Shown: positions 8,705 to 16,890 of the stretch, piece after piece
Numbering within the stretch: position 1 is the stretch's first letter
Layout of the letters: each line of letters starts with the position of its first letter
Assembly (NCBI GenBank): GCA_020636025.1
Contig: JACJYQ010000003.1
Coordinates: forward strand, 434,001 to 498,000
Source: Lewinellaceae bacterium
GTDB taxonomy: Bacteria > Bacteroidota > Bacteroidia > Chitinophagales > Saprospiraceae
Reading direction: 5' to 3'
Length of the DNA stretch: 64,000 nucleotides
Notes under the pieces: model-generated
Told to the model about the DNA's origin: nothing
Database searches by the model: none
What the model saw: the letters and a program-made list of their open reading frames with translations, nothing else
Position numbers and translations under genes: made by a program

Positions 8705-11700
8705 TTGAAAACAATTGTAGCCCTTCTCCTCCTGCCCTTTCTGGCATTGGCCCAGGAAAAAGGCGTTGTCCCTTCGTCCTCTGGACAATCAACCGGCATC
8801 GGCACTACCCGCGCCCTGGTCGTAGGCATTTCCGACTATCAGGACCCCGCCATCCCCGATCTCCGCTTTGCCGATAAAGATGCCGAGGCTTTTGCCGGAT
8901 ACCTGCAATCGCCTTCGGGAGGCTCGGTGCCGGAGGATCACATCATTTTGCTGACTAATGAAAGGGCCACCAACGCCCGCATGGCTGATGCGCTTATCTG
9001 GCTGCTGGAGAGCAGCAAGCCGGGCGATTTGGCCATCATATATTTCTCGGGTCACGGCGATGTGGAAACCATCACGCGTTTTAACAGGGGCTATCTGCTC
9101 AACTACGATTCTCCGCCCAAGATCTACATGGCGGGTGCATTCAATATCCGCGATCTGCAGGACATCATTTCCACTATGTCGAACAACAAGGTACAGGTGC
9201 TGATGATCTCCGATGCATGCCACGTCGGCAAACTGGCGGGCGCCGATGTAGGCGGTACCGAGGCCACGGCTCAGAATCTGTCGCAACAGTTTGCCAATGA
9301 AATAAAGATACTCTCCTGCCAGCCCAACGAGTTCAGTCTGGAAGGGGAACAATGGGGCGGCGGCCGCGGCGCTTTCAGTTATAACCTGCTCGATGGATTG
9401 TACGGTCTGGCGGATAAAAACGGAAACGCCGAGGTCAATCTCTTCGAAATAGGTCGCTATCTCGAAGACCGAGTGCCTGAGGAAACGGCTCCCAGTAATC
9501 AGATGCCTTTTACGGTGGGTGACCGCAACGCTGTGATCGCCAGGGTGGATGCGCCGAGTCTGGCGCGTTTGCAAAGTGAAAAGAAAAACAGTCAGGCAGT
9601 ATTTGCCAGAATAGATTCGAAAGGCATGGAGCAGCAGTTGCTTGCAAGGGCAGACAGCAGTGTTCAGGAGCTATATGCTGCTTTTAATAGGGCCATTGCG
9701 GCTAAACAACTCCTCGAGCCCTCGGGCACCTGCGCCTATGACATTTACCAGAAACTGTTGAAAGTGCCGGACATCGAAGAACTGCAGAACCTTATGCGCC
9801 GCAACCTTTCGGTAGCCCTGCAGGGAGATGCCCAGCAGGCCGTGAATGCGTATTTGGCGGGAAGCCCGGAAGAATTACAGCGGCGATACGAAAATGAGCA
9901 GGATTACAGCCGATATCCGCGCTACCTGGAGAAAGCCTGCGAACTGCTGGGACCGGATCATTTTTATTACAAGAACCTGATGGCCAAGCGCTATTATTTT
10001 GAAGGTCTGGGCATGCGGCTGGATGCACAGCATTTACAGAAAAATGCTTCTTACGAAAAGGCAATTGAAAAGCAAAAATTGGCATTGAAATACCAGGAAT
10101 CGGCGCCCTTTATTTTGAATGAACTGGGTGTACTGCATACCCTGCTGAAAAAGGATGACAATGCTTTCGAATATTACGACAAAGCCATTGAACTAGCGCC
10201 TCAGTGGGCCTTGCCGTATGCCAATTATGCAGTCAGTTTATACTATACCGGAGAAATTGACAAGGCCATTGAATATGGTCAAAAGGCCGGTGCATTGGCG
10301 GCGGGAAACTTTCCCCAGATCTATAGTTTTCTAGCCTGGATATATGCCAATAACTGGAGCTGGAAGGATAAGAGAAATTGGGAGCGAACTGCTACGGAAT
10401 TGCAGGATAACTACCAATTCGAAATGAATAATACAGAGAATACTGCTCAAAGACGGCAGCGATTTACCACGTCAATAAAATTGCTCCACATTGCAGAGGC
10501 CATGGACTCGTCGAATACATCAGTGCTTTTTAACCTGGGGTGGCTTTATGAACAGATCGGAAAACGTTGGTTAGCTGTTTCATACTACAGAAAAGTGACG
10601 GAAACAGACCCGCTGAATAAATGGGCACTAATATCCTTGGGAAGAGCATTGGGGGATACTAAAGAATCGGAACAATGCTATCTGAAAGTACTTTTCATTG
10701 ACAGTACAAATGCCATTGCCTATTCTTACCTGGGTCGATTATATAGTTCCTTAGGAAAGCCGGATCAGGCAATTTATTTTTACCGAATTGGGCTCTCTTT
10801 AAATAATTGGACTACCTATATTGGCTTGGCCGAACAATATATCGTGAAAAATCTCCTGCAAACGGGGGAAACGTACCTCTTAAAAGGCATCCTTTACAAT
10901 TTAGGAGATAATCACCCCGTCCATTTTCTGAGATTAGGAGATCTATATCGGGAATATCTTAAACGTTATGATGTTGCCGCCGATATGTATGAAATGGCTT
11001 TGGAATTAAAACCAGATTATGTATTGGCGCTCAAAAATCTGGCGGAAGTCCGCATAGAAATGGGGCAACATGATAAAATACTACCGATAATTAAGCAGTT
11101 GGAAAAGTTAGCTGCCGATAATGTTTACCTGAATTTTGACCTCGCCAAAATTTATCTTCAGGCCGGAGACAAGCCAAAGGCTATACAATTACTTAAAGAT
11201 CAGGTTGCTGACAACACTGTTGACCCGGATTTCTTAAGCAATGCTGCCTGGGACTACCAATATGCTTATGCTTCATATGATGAAGCGGAAAGGCTGTTTT
11301 TCAGGTCATTGCAATTGAACGGCGATACTGGCGCCTGTTATGCCGGTTTGGTGTATACTTATCTTAGGGATGGAAAACCCGAAAAATCCTGGAAATACTT
11401 CCAAAAATTAATAAATCGCGACTCAACAGCGTGGAACTGTTACCATATTGCCAGTTATTATGCCGTCCTGGGAGAGATGGAACCTGCATTGGTATGGTTG
11501 GAAAAATCGCTTCAGAAGGGTTATACGGGCATAAGGTCAATGCAATTCGACAAAGACTTTATTGAGCTCCGGGAAACCCCCGGATATCAGCGGCTGGTTC
11601 GGAAATATTTTCCCGAAGTTTTTACAGATGGCGGACAGTTTAATCCCATCATCAAGGAGGTTTATTATCCAGACAATTGTGTTTTGCTTGCCCGCATTTA

Positions 11701-12163
11701 TGAATACAAGCTGCAATGGCAAAAAGCAAAGGAGATGTATCTCAAAGCGATTTCATTACGTCCGGAGCATCTTTCCGATGCGGAGAATCTGGCTTTGGCT
11801 AAGGCTTATCTTAAACTGGGGCAAGCAGATTCAGCCAGGGTCGTTTGCCCGGAAAAAATTGAATCGGAGGATGATAATGATCTGCTTGAAGCCGGCAAAC
11901 TGTTTTATATGCTTGGAAAAAGCGAAGCCGCTGAAATGCAGTTTAATAAATTTACTGAGACGGTTGAAAAGCATGACGGGTTTTGGAAGGTCGGAAATTT
12001 TTACAGTAGCCGCGGCGAATTTACTTCTTCTGAATCGTATCTCAAGAAAGCCATTGAGTACAATCCCGAGTCTGTAGCTTCCCGCAGAGTACTTGCTCGC
12101 CTCTATTTTTTCACTGGTAAAAAGAAGCGGCATTTACCGTGCTTCAGGAGGCCATTGCCCTAA
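8705..12163 (+). CDS. Exported caspase (C14)-TPR protein 1, frameshifted
   Basis: The first of four paralogues. A TTG start opens MKTIVALLLLPFLALAQ, a type I signal peptide, followed by EKGVVP and a caspase domain (about 33-260). His117 lies in SGHGD and Cys172 in SDACHVG, where the usual Arg of DACRSG is His. The late caspase strand EQWGGGRGAFSY and an EF-hand-like DKNGNAEVNLFE follow. A conserved middle domain occupies about 310-440, then TPRs run to the end. The frame ends at 12163 in an unrelated tail, while the TPR and family C-terminus continue in the -1 frame (12139-12561). The switch point is an A5 run at 12119-12123. It probably acts in the periplasm. The substrate is unknown. Confidence 0.85.
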   Translation: MKTIVALLLLPFLALAQEKGVVPSSSGQSTGIGTTRALVVGISDYQDPAIPDLRFADKDAEAFAGYLQSPSGGSVPEDHIILLTNERATNARMADALIWLLESSKPGDLAIIYFSGHGDVETITRFNRGYLLNYDSPPKIYMAGAFNIRDLQDIISTMSNNKVQVLMISDACHVGKLAGADVGGTEATAQNLSQQFANEIKILSCQPNEFSLEGEQWGGGRGAFSYNLLDGLYGLADKNGNAEVNLFEIGRYLEDRVPEETAPSNQMPFTVGDRNAVIARVDAPSLARLQSEKKNSQAVFARIDSKGMEQQLLARADSSVQELYAAFNRAIAAKQLLEPSGTCAYDIYQKLLKVPDIEELQNLMRRNLSVALQGDAQQAVNAYLAGSPEELQRRYENEQDYSRYPRYLEKACELLGPDHFYYKNLMAKRYYFEGLGMRLDAQHLQKNASYEKAIEKQKLALKYQESAPFILNELGVLHTLLKKDDNAFEYYDKAIELAPQWALPYANYAVSLYYTGEIDKAIEYGQKAGALAAGNFPQIYSFLAWIYANNWSWKDKRNWERTATELQDNYQFEMNNTENTAQRRQRFTTSIKLLHIAEAMDSSNTSVLFNLGWLYEQIGKRWLAVSYYRKVTETDPLNKWALISLGRALGDTKESEQCYLKVLFIDSTNAIAYSYLGRLYSSLGKPDQAIYFYRIGLSLNNWTTYIGLAEQYIVKNLLQTGETYLLKGILYNLGDNHPVHFLRLGDLYREYLKRYDVAADMYEMALELKPDYVLALKNLAEVRIEMGQHDKILPIIKQLEKLAADNVYLNFDLAKIYLQAGDKPKAIQLLKDQVADNTVDPDFLSNAAWDYQYAYASYDEAERLFFRSLQLNGDTGACYAGLVYTYLRDGKPEKSWKYFQKLINRDSTAWNCYHIASYYAVLGEMEPALVWLEKSLQKGYTGIRSMQFDKDFIELRETPGYQRLVRKYFPEVFTDGGQFNPIIKEVYYPDNCVLLARIYEYKLQWQKAKEMYLKAISLRPEHLSDAENLALAKAYLKLGQADSARVVCPEKIESEDDNDLLEAGKLFYMLGKSEAAEMQFNKFTETVEKHDGFWKVGNFYSSRGEFTSSESYLKKAIEYNPESVASRRVLARLYFFTGKKKRHLPCFRRPLP

Positions 12164-12561
12164 AACCAGATGATCTGTCCACACACGGGGTTAACTGTAT
12201 GCTTTCCTATTACGACAATCCTGCTCAGTCAAAAAACCTGTTTGAAGCATCCGGCTGGCTGCAACATTGGGAAACCCTGGAGCTGATGCGCAATAATCAA
12301 TTTGAAGAAGCAGAAGCGGCCTGGGGTTCTTTAAGTGGCCAGTACAGCGATTGGCGGCTGGATTTTGTCAAATACAAATACCTGCAAATGAAAATCCGGC
12401 AGGGAGAACATGAACAAGCCATCCAGGTGTTTTCGGAAATACTGAAAAGAAACACTTTTGTCAATTACCGTTTATTCAGCACCGACCCGGAGCTTGATCC
12501 GCTTCGCGATTTAGATGGCTTTAAAGTATTGATGAAGCGGTATTTTCCGGAGAAGGGGTAG
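12139..12561 (+). CDS. Displaced C-terminus of caspase-TPR protein 1
   Basis: A continuation of the preceding gene in the -1 frame. The in-frame reading from 12124 gives EAAFTVLQEAIALKPDD, a TPR helix pair that joins cleanly onto the truncated TPR upstream. It ends DPELDPLRDLDGFKVLMKRY, the same C-terminal signature as the other three paralogues (for example DVRWDYLRDTARFKQLLKKY). As an independent gene it would start at GTG 12139 with 140 residues and no signal peptide, which is unlikely. A one-base deletion, an assembly error in the A run or ribosomal frameshifting are all possible. Confidence 0.7.
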   Translation: MLQEAIALKPDDLSTHGVNCMLSYYDNPAQSKNLFEASGWLQHWETLELMRNNQFEEAEAAWGSLSGQYSDWRLDFVKYKYLQMKIRQGEHEQAIQVFSEILKRNTFVNYRLFSTDPELDPLRDLDGFKVLMKRYFPEKG

Positions 12562-12576
12562 CGTTTGTAGGGACGC

Positions 12577-12609
12577 AAACCTGGCAGGTCTTCAAGACCT
12601 GCCAGGTTT
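12577..12609. repeat. Perfect palindrome, copy 2
   Basis: AAACCTGGCAGG and CCTGCCAGGTTT arms around GTCTTCAAGAC. It is the same design as 8508-8542 with two compensated base-pair changes. It lies 15 bases after the true end of caspase gene 1 and may terminate it. Confidence 0.9.
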
Positions 12610-12862
12610 AACGCGCGGGATTCCGCTTCGTTTTTGTCGGCAGAGCCGACGCTGATGTTCGGCACAAAGCTGGAGCTTTGCACCAACGGTTTCCAAGGAT
12701 AAGCCATGGAGATGACTAAGAACCAAACAAGCCCCCTTCTCCGGCAGCTACAATTACCTCCCTCCCAACACTTTTTTACCGAATTAATATTTTGTTTAAA
12801 TTACAATTCAAAACTGCCATTATCTTCGCCCGTCTTTTTAAAGCATTTGCCTTACATAAAAA
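12610..12862. other. Hairpin-rich intergenic block and possible arg promoter
   Basis: Small hairpins follow the palindrome: GTCGGC-AGA-GCCGAC near 12640 and CAAAGC-TGGA-GCTTTG near 12665. An AT-rich stretch then holds TTTG at 12791 and TATCTTCG at 12821-12828, a near match to a -33/-7 pair with a long spacer. No gene is supported between 12562 and 12862; a 97-codon frame here lacks coding character. Confidence 0.4.
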
Positions 12863-12982
12863 TTGAAACAGACGATCCTTATCCCGGCTTACGCCCTGGC
12901 CACCACCACGTCGCTTCCCTTCACCGGCGCCTTCTTGCTGCTGGTGATCTGGCCCTTTGCGCGATCGTTCCGACGACCGTAA
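12863..12982 (+). CDS. Possible leader peptide / small membrane protein before the arg operon
   Basis: A 39-codon frame starting TTG at 12863, about 40 bases after a promoter-like TATCTTCG. It reads MKQTILIPAYALATTTS, then a hydrophobic stretch (LPFTGAFLLLVIWPFA), then RSFRRP and stop. Codons are GC-rich at third positions, like genuine genes nearby. Three of the last six codons are CGA arginine codons, and the stop overlaps a palindrome (12980-12998). Its position upstream of arginine biosynthesis genes suggests a translation-sensing leader, but it could equally be an unrelated small membrane protein or a chance frame. No family is recognised. Confidence 0.4.
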   Translation: MKQTILIPAYALATTTSLPFTGAFLLLVIWPFARSFRRP

Positions 12983-12998
12983 TGCATCACATGCATTA
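12980..12998. promoter_or_regulatory. Palindrome TAATGCAT-CAC-ATGCATTA
   Basis: A perfect 8-base inverted repeat with a 3-base centre, overlapping the stop codon of the small frame and lying 95 bases before the GNAT gene. It has the size and symmetry of an operator (for instance an arginine-repressor-type site) or could form a small RNA hairpin. No regulator match is known to me. Confidence 0.45.
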
Positions 12999-13092
12999 AG
13001 GAACTCCCTACCAATTTCTGTATTCACCTGCACATAATACTATTCCCGTTACGTGTGCGCGTCAACTTGTTTCACTACTAATTCTCTGTAAA

Positions 13093-13683
13093 GTGGGAAC
13101 TTACGAACAGATCATTGTCCGGATAGCATCCTCTGATGACGAGGTTTATGCTTACCAGATCACCGAAGAAATGGCTCAGTCCGCCCTGAAGCGCGGCACA
13201 GGCATCGCCAGGCGAAGTCCGGAGTACATATGCTATAAAATGCGGGAAGGCAAAGCCATCATCGCCTTCACTTCCTCCGGTCGTTGGGTAGGCTTTTGCT
13301 ACATCGAAACCTGGAGTCACGGCGAGTTTGTGGCCAATTCCGGACTCATCGTCGATCCCGATTTCCGTGGATTGGGTGTAGCCACCGCCATCAAAAGACG
13401 CATTTTTGACTTAAGTCGTAACCTGTATCCGCAAGCCAAGATATTTGGCCTCACAACCGGTCGCGCCGTGATGAAAATCAATTCCGAACTTGGTTACGAA
13501 CCGGCTACGTATTCCGAATTGACACAAGACCCTGCATTCTGGGCGGGTTGCCAGAGCTGCGTAAATTTCTCTATTTTGCAGAGCAAGGATTACAAGAACT
13601 GCATTTGCACAGCCATGCTTTACGATCCCCAACTGCTCAATCAGGAAGCAGAAATGGAATCGGCAATCATTGTGCATTATTGA
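13093..13683 (+). CDS. GNAT N-acyltransferase, candidate N-acylglutamate synthase
   Basis: 196 residues from a GTG start. The GNAT core is visible: the acceptor-side strand GRWVGFCYIETW, then NSGLIVDPDFRGLGVATAIKRR with the R/Q-x-x-G-x-A/G acetyl-CoA loop (about residues 88-105), and the later FGLTTGRAVMKINSELGYEP. Being first in line with argC, argD and argB strongly suggests it makes the N-acylated glutamate that starts arginine synthesis. Some Bacteroidota use succinyl instead of acetyl groups, and the sequence does not decide this. It is cytosolic. The C-terminal part has an unusual cluster of cysteines (CQSC, NCICTA). A hairpin overlaps the stop codon and separates it from argC. Confidence 0.75.
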   Translation: MGTYEQIIVRIASSDDEVYAYQITEEMAQSALKRGTGIARRSPEYICYKMREGKAIIAFTSSGRWVGFCYIETWSHGEFVANSGLIVDPDFRGLGVATAIKRRIFDLSRNLYPQAKIFGLTTGRAVMKINSELGYEPATYSELTQDPAFWAGCQSCVNFSILQSKDYKNCICTAMLYDPQLLNQEAEMESAIIVHY

Positions 13684-13709
13684 CCGGGTGACTATGAGTC
13701 ACCCGGTCA
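13681..13709. terminator. Hairpin overlapping the GNAT stop codon
   Basis: The 12-base arms TGACCGGGTGAC and GTCACCCGGTCA are perfectly complementary around a TATGA loop, beginning at the TGA stop itself. No U-run follows, so it may be an attenuating or RNA-stabilising hairpin within the operon, 28 bases before argC, rather than a full terminator. Confidence 0.6.
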
Positions 13710-13737
13710 ATAGGCTAGTCGATTAAGTACAATACAC

Positions 13738-14706
13738 ATGAATACATTAAAAGTGGGCATTGCCGGTGGTGCCGGATACACCGGGGGAGAGTTGTTGCGC
13801 CTGTTGCTCAGGCATCCTTTTGTAGAGGTTGATTTTGTACAAAGCCGCAGTATGGCGGGAAAAGAGTTAAGCGAAGTACACAGCGATCTGTTGGGCGACA
13901 CCCAAATGCGCTTTGCTCCAGACATTTCCACAGATGTTGATCTTCTGTTCCTCTGCATGCCACACGGGGAAGCAGCCAAATGGCTGGCTGGCCAAAAGCC
14001 TAACCAGCAACTGCGCATCATTGATCTAAGTCACGATTTCCGGGCGGGTGGTAATTGGGGTGAACGCTCCTTTGTTTATGGACTCCCCGAACTAAACAAG
14101 TCCGATATTCAGCAAGCGGAATTAATTGCCAATCCAGGTTGTTATGCCACGGCCATTCAACTGGCGCTATTGCCCCTGGCCGCTGAAGGTCTTTTGAAGG
14201 ATGTATATGTGACCGGCATTACCGGCGCAACCGGTGCCGGGCAAAGTTTGTCAGAAACATCCCATTTCCCCTGGCGGCATGCCAATGTATCGGCTTATAA
14301 GACGCTTACTCATCAGCATCTGCAGGAAATTCACCAAAGTTTACGGCAAGGTAGTGAAGGAGCGAACGTACTTTTTGTGCCCTGGCGCGGCGATTTTCCC
14401 CGTGGTATTTTTGTTTCCTGTATCTTTCCGCTGCCTTTGCCATTCGAACCTGTACAGGAACTGTACACGCTGTATTATGAACACGAGCCCTTTGTGCACC
14501 TGCAAGAGCGCTCAATTGATCTGAAAATGGCAGTCAATACCAATAAATGCATCATTCAACTTGAGCACTCAGGCGATACCCTGGCGGTGCATGCCGCCAT
14601 TGACAACCTGCTCAAGGGCGCTGCCGGTCAGGCCGTACAAAACATGAACCTGATGTACGGTTTTGATGAAAAAGCCGGTCTCGATCTGAAAGCATCGGCC
14701 TTCTGA
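13738..14706 (+). CDS. argC: N-acyl-gamma-glutamyl-phosphate reductase
   Basis: 322 residues. The N-terminal NADP-binding motif GIAGGAGYTGGELLRLL is at 8-24 and the catalytic cysteine is Cys135 in NPGCYAT. The segments SHDFR and GLPEL and the GATGAG loop are characteristic of ArgC. It reduces N-acyl-glutamyl phosphate to the semialdehyde, the third step of arginine synthesis, in the cytosol. It lies 54 bases after the GNAT gene and 69 before argD, in a single-direction operon. The length is normal and all key residues are present. Confidence 0.95.
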   Translation: MNTLKVGIAGGAGYTGGELLRLLLRHPFVEVDFVQSRSMAGKELSEVHSDLLGDTQMRFAPDISTDVDLLFLCMPHGEAAKWLAGQKPNQQLRIIDLSHDFRAGGNWGERSFVYGLPELNKSDIQQAELIANPGCYATAIQLALLPLAAEGLLKDVYVTGITGATGAGQSLSETSHFPWRHANVSAYKTLTHQHLQEIHQSLRQGSEGANVLFVPWRGDFPRGIFVSCIFPLPLPFEPVQELYTLYYEHEPFVHLQERSIDLKMAVNTNKCIIQLEHSGDTLAVHAAIDNLLKGAAGQAVQNMNLMYGFDEKAGLDLKASAF

Positions 14707-14775
14707 TACTGCTCACAACCTGTACCTTAATTTGTTCAATCCGGCGATCAGACCATGCGCCTCAATATGATATAG

Positions 14776-15906
14776 ATGGACCTGTTTGATGTATATCCTC
14801 TTCAACCCGTAAAAATTGTTCGCGGACAAGGTTCCTGGGTATGGAACGATAGAGGCGATAGATACCTGGATATGTATGGCGGTCATGCGGTGATCTCCAT
14901 AGGCCACAGTCACCCGCACTGGGTGGATCGAATTGAAAACCAATTGAGGCAGCTGGCTTTTTATTCCAATTCGGTTGAATTACCCCTGCAACAGGAACTG
15001 GCGAAAATGCTCGGAGAAATGAGTGGCTTGCCTGATTATCATCTTTTCCTGTGCAACTCAGGCGCCGAAGCCAATGAAAATGCGCTCAAACTTGCTTCTT
15101 TTTACAACAGACGCCGCAAAGTACTGGCCTTTGAAAAGGGTTTTCATGGGCGTACCTCCCTGGCAGTTTCCGTGACGGATAATCCCGCGATTGTGGCGCC
15201 GGTTAATCAGGGACATGAAGTGGTTTTTGCACCCTTTAATGATGTAGAAGCGCTGAATAGCTTATTTAAGGAGCATGAATTCACAGCTGTCATCGTGGAA
15301 GGCATACAAGGTGTTGGAGGCATTCGAATAGCTGAAACAGAATTTCTACAGGCATTGCGCAGGCATTGTGATCAAAGCGATACCGTTCTAATTGGCGACA
15401 GTGTGCAATGTGGTTACGGCCGAAGCGGTCGATTCTTCTCCCACGATTTCTCTGGCATCCAGGCCGATATTTACACAGTGGCCAAAGGCATGGGCAATGG
15501 TTTCCCGATCGGTGGTGTGCTGATAGGTCCGCAGTTTCAGGCGAAGCACGGCATGTTGGGCACTACTTTCGGAGGCAATCCATTGGCCTGTGCCGCGGCG
15601 TTGGGAGTACTTGAAGTCATGGAAAAAGAAAACCTGATTGAGCATGTTGCACAGACAGGCGCTTACCTGATGGAGGAACTGGGACGTATGCCCGAATTGC
15701 AAAACCTGCGGGGCAGGGGACTCATGATCGGATTTGATGTACCCGAATCGCATAAAAACCTGAAAAAGGTACTGTTGGAAAAAGAAAAAGTATTTACCGG
15801 CGAGGCCAAAGGCGGAGTCATTCGTCTCCTCCCGGCATTGAATGTAAGCAGAGAGGAAGCCGATGTATTTCTCGAAAAACTGCAAAACGCCCTGAAAAGC
15901 TGTTGA
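14776..15906 (+). CDS. argD: N-acylornithine aminotransferase
   Basis: A class III PLP aminotransferase of 376 residues. The PLP-lysine is Lys237 in TVAKGMGNGFPIG. The phosphate-binding loop NSGAEANENALKLA and the FHGRTSLAVS segment are present, as is TFGGNPLACAAALGVLE near the C-terminal domain. It converts N-acyl-glutamate semialdehyde to N-acyl-ornithine with glutamate as amino donor. It sits between argC and argB; only one base separates its TGA from the argB start, implying translational coupling. Some homologues also serve lysine or putrescine pathways, but the neighbours favour arginine. Confidence 0.93.
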   Translation: MDLFDVYPLQPVKIVRGQGSWVWNDRGDRYLDMYGGHAVISIGHSHPHWVDRIENQLRQLAFYSNSVELPLQQELAKMLGEMSGLPDYHLFLCNSGAEANENALKLASFYNRRRKVLAFEKGFHGRTSLAVSVTDNPAIVAPVNQGHEVVFAPFNDVEALNSLFKEHEFTAVIVEGIQGVGGIRIAETEFLQALRRHCDQSDTVLIGDSVQCGYGRSGRFFSHDFSGIQADIYTVAKGMGNGFPIGGVLIGPQFQAKHGMLGTTFGGNPLACAAALGVLEVMEKENLIEHVAQTGAYLMEELGRMPELQNLRGRGLMIGFDVPESHKNLKKVLLEKEKVFTGEAKGGVIRLLPALNVSREEADVFLEKLQNALKSC

Positions 15907-15907
15907 T

Positions 15908-16726
15908 ATGGGACAGCTTATGGAAAAGAAGATTACGATTGTGAAAGCCGGTGGGCACATTCTGGAAGACCAGGATGCGCAAGAGCGCTTTTTGGCTGAC
16001 TTCGCCAGTCTGCCGGGCTACAAAATACTGGTGCATGGTGGCGGCAATATCGCCACCGAGATCGGTGAAAAGATGGGATTGAAGTCCGAATACATACAAG
16101 GCAGGCGCATCACCGATGAGGCCACCATTGAACTTGTCACCATGGTGTATGGTGGGTTGATCAACAGAAAGATTGTGGCTCAGTTGCAAGCCCTGGATTG
16201 CAACGCCATTGGCCTCACCGGCGCCGACGGTAAGCTCATTACCGGTGTTAAACGCCCGGCAGGAAAAATAGACTATGGCTGGGTAGGTGATCTGACAACT
16301 GAGTCTGTAAATACCCGAACGCTGGCTACGCTCCTGAAAGCCGGCATGGTTCCGGTGATCGCTCCGCTCAGTTGCAGCAAAGAGGGCCAGTTCCTCAACA
16401 CAAATGCCGATACCATCGCTTCTGTGGTCGCTCAGGCCATGGCGCGCGATTGGACAGTGAGCCTTGTCTTCTGCTTTGAAAAAAGCGGCATTCTCAGCGA
16501 CCCTGACTCGGAAGACAGCGTGGTTCCTGTACTCGATCAGCATGGATACGAATCGTTGCAGCAGGAATTTAGCCTCAGTGGCGGCATTTTCCCTAAAATT
16601 GACAATGCTTTTGAAGCGGCAGCTGCCGGCGTGAAACAGGTTCGCATTGGCGCGGCGAGTGATCTGGTGTGTCTCGTTCGTTCCGAATGCGAGGCAGGAA
16701 CGAGGATTGTTGGGGAGGGCTCGTAG
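15908..16726 (+). CDS. argB: N-acylglutamate kinase
   Basis: 272 residues of the amino-acid-kinase fold. ITIVKAGGHILED holds the N-terminal lysine and glycine loop, LVHGGGNIATEIGEK the second glycine loop, and AGMVPVIAPL and NTNADTIASVVAQAM the substrate and ATP regions. It phosphorylates N-acylglutamate, the second step of the pathway. The start ATG is one base after the argD stop; an internal Met at residue 5 is an alternative. The C-terminus ends just before a long inverted repeat that serves as a likely operon terminator. Downstream pathway genes are not in this window. Confidence 0.93.
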   Translation: MGQLMEKKITIVKAGGHILEDQDAQERFLADFASLPGYKILVHGGGNIATEIGEKMGLKSEYIQGRRITDEATIELVTMVYGGLINRKIVAQLQALDCNAIGLTGADGKLITGVKRPAGKIDYGWVGDLTTESVNTRTLATLLKAGMVPVIAPLSCSKEGQFLNTNADTIASVVAQAMARDWTVSLVFCFEKSGILSDPDSEDSVVPVLDQHGYESLQQEFSLSGGIFPKIDNAFEAAAAGVKQVRIGAASDLVCLVRSECEAGTRIVGEGS

Positions 16727-16740
16727 AATATCGAACAGCA

Positions 16741-16860
16741 GAACTCCGAACATCGAACAATGAATTTCGAATGGAGGTACACATATAAGCATTGATAAAT
16801 CTTTTAGATCTATAGTACTTCATCATTCGAAATTCGGTGTTCGATGTTCGGAGTTCTTTT
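16741..16860. terminator. 33-base inverted repeat, probable bidirectional terminator
   Basis: The arms 16741-16773 and 16824-16856 (GAACTCCGAACATCGAAC facing GTTCGATGTTCGGAGTTC) pair with two mismatches across a 50-base interior. The right arm is followed by a T6 run. It lies between the convergent argB and methyltransferase genes. Its word-repeat style matches the other intergenic inverted pairs here. Confidence 0.75.
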
Positions 16861-16890
16861 TTGACCGCCAATATGCAGGTAGAGCCAGTT

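Noticed and set aside
12706..12999. 97-codon open frame upstream of the arg operon
   Set aside because: It overlaps the promoter-like region and the better-supported 39-codon frame, and its product looks random (His-rich, no domain).
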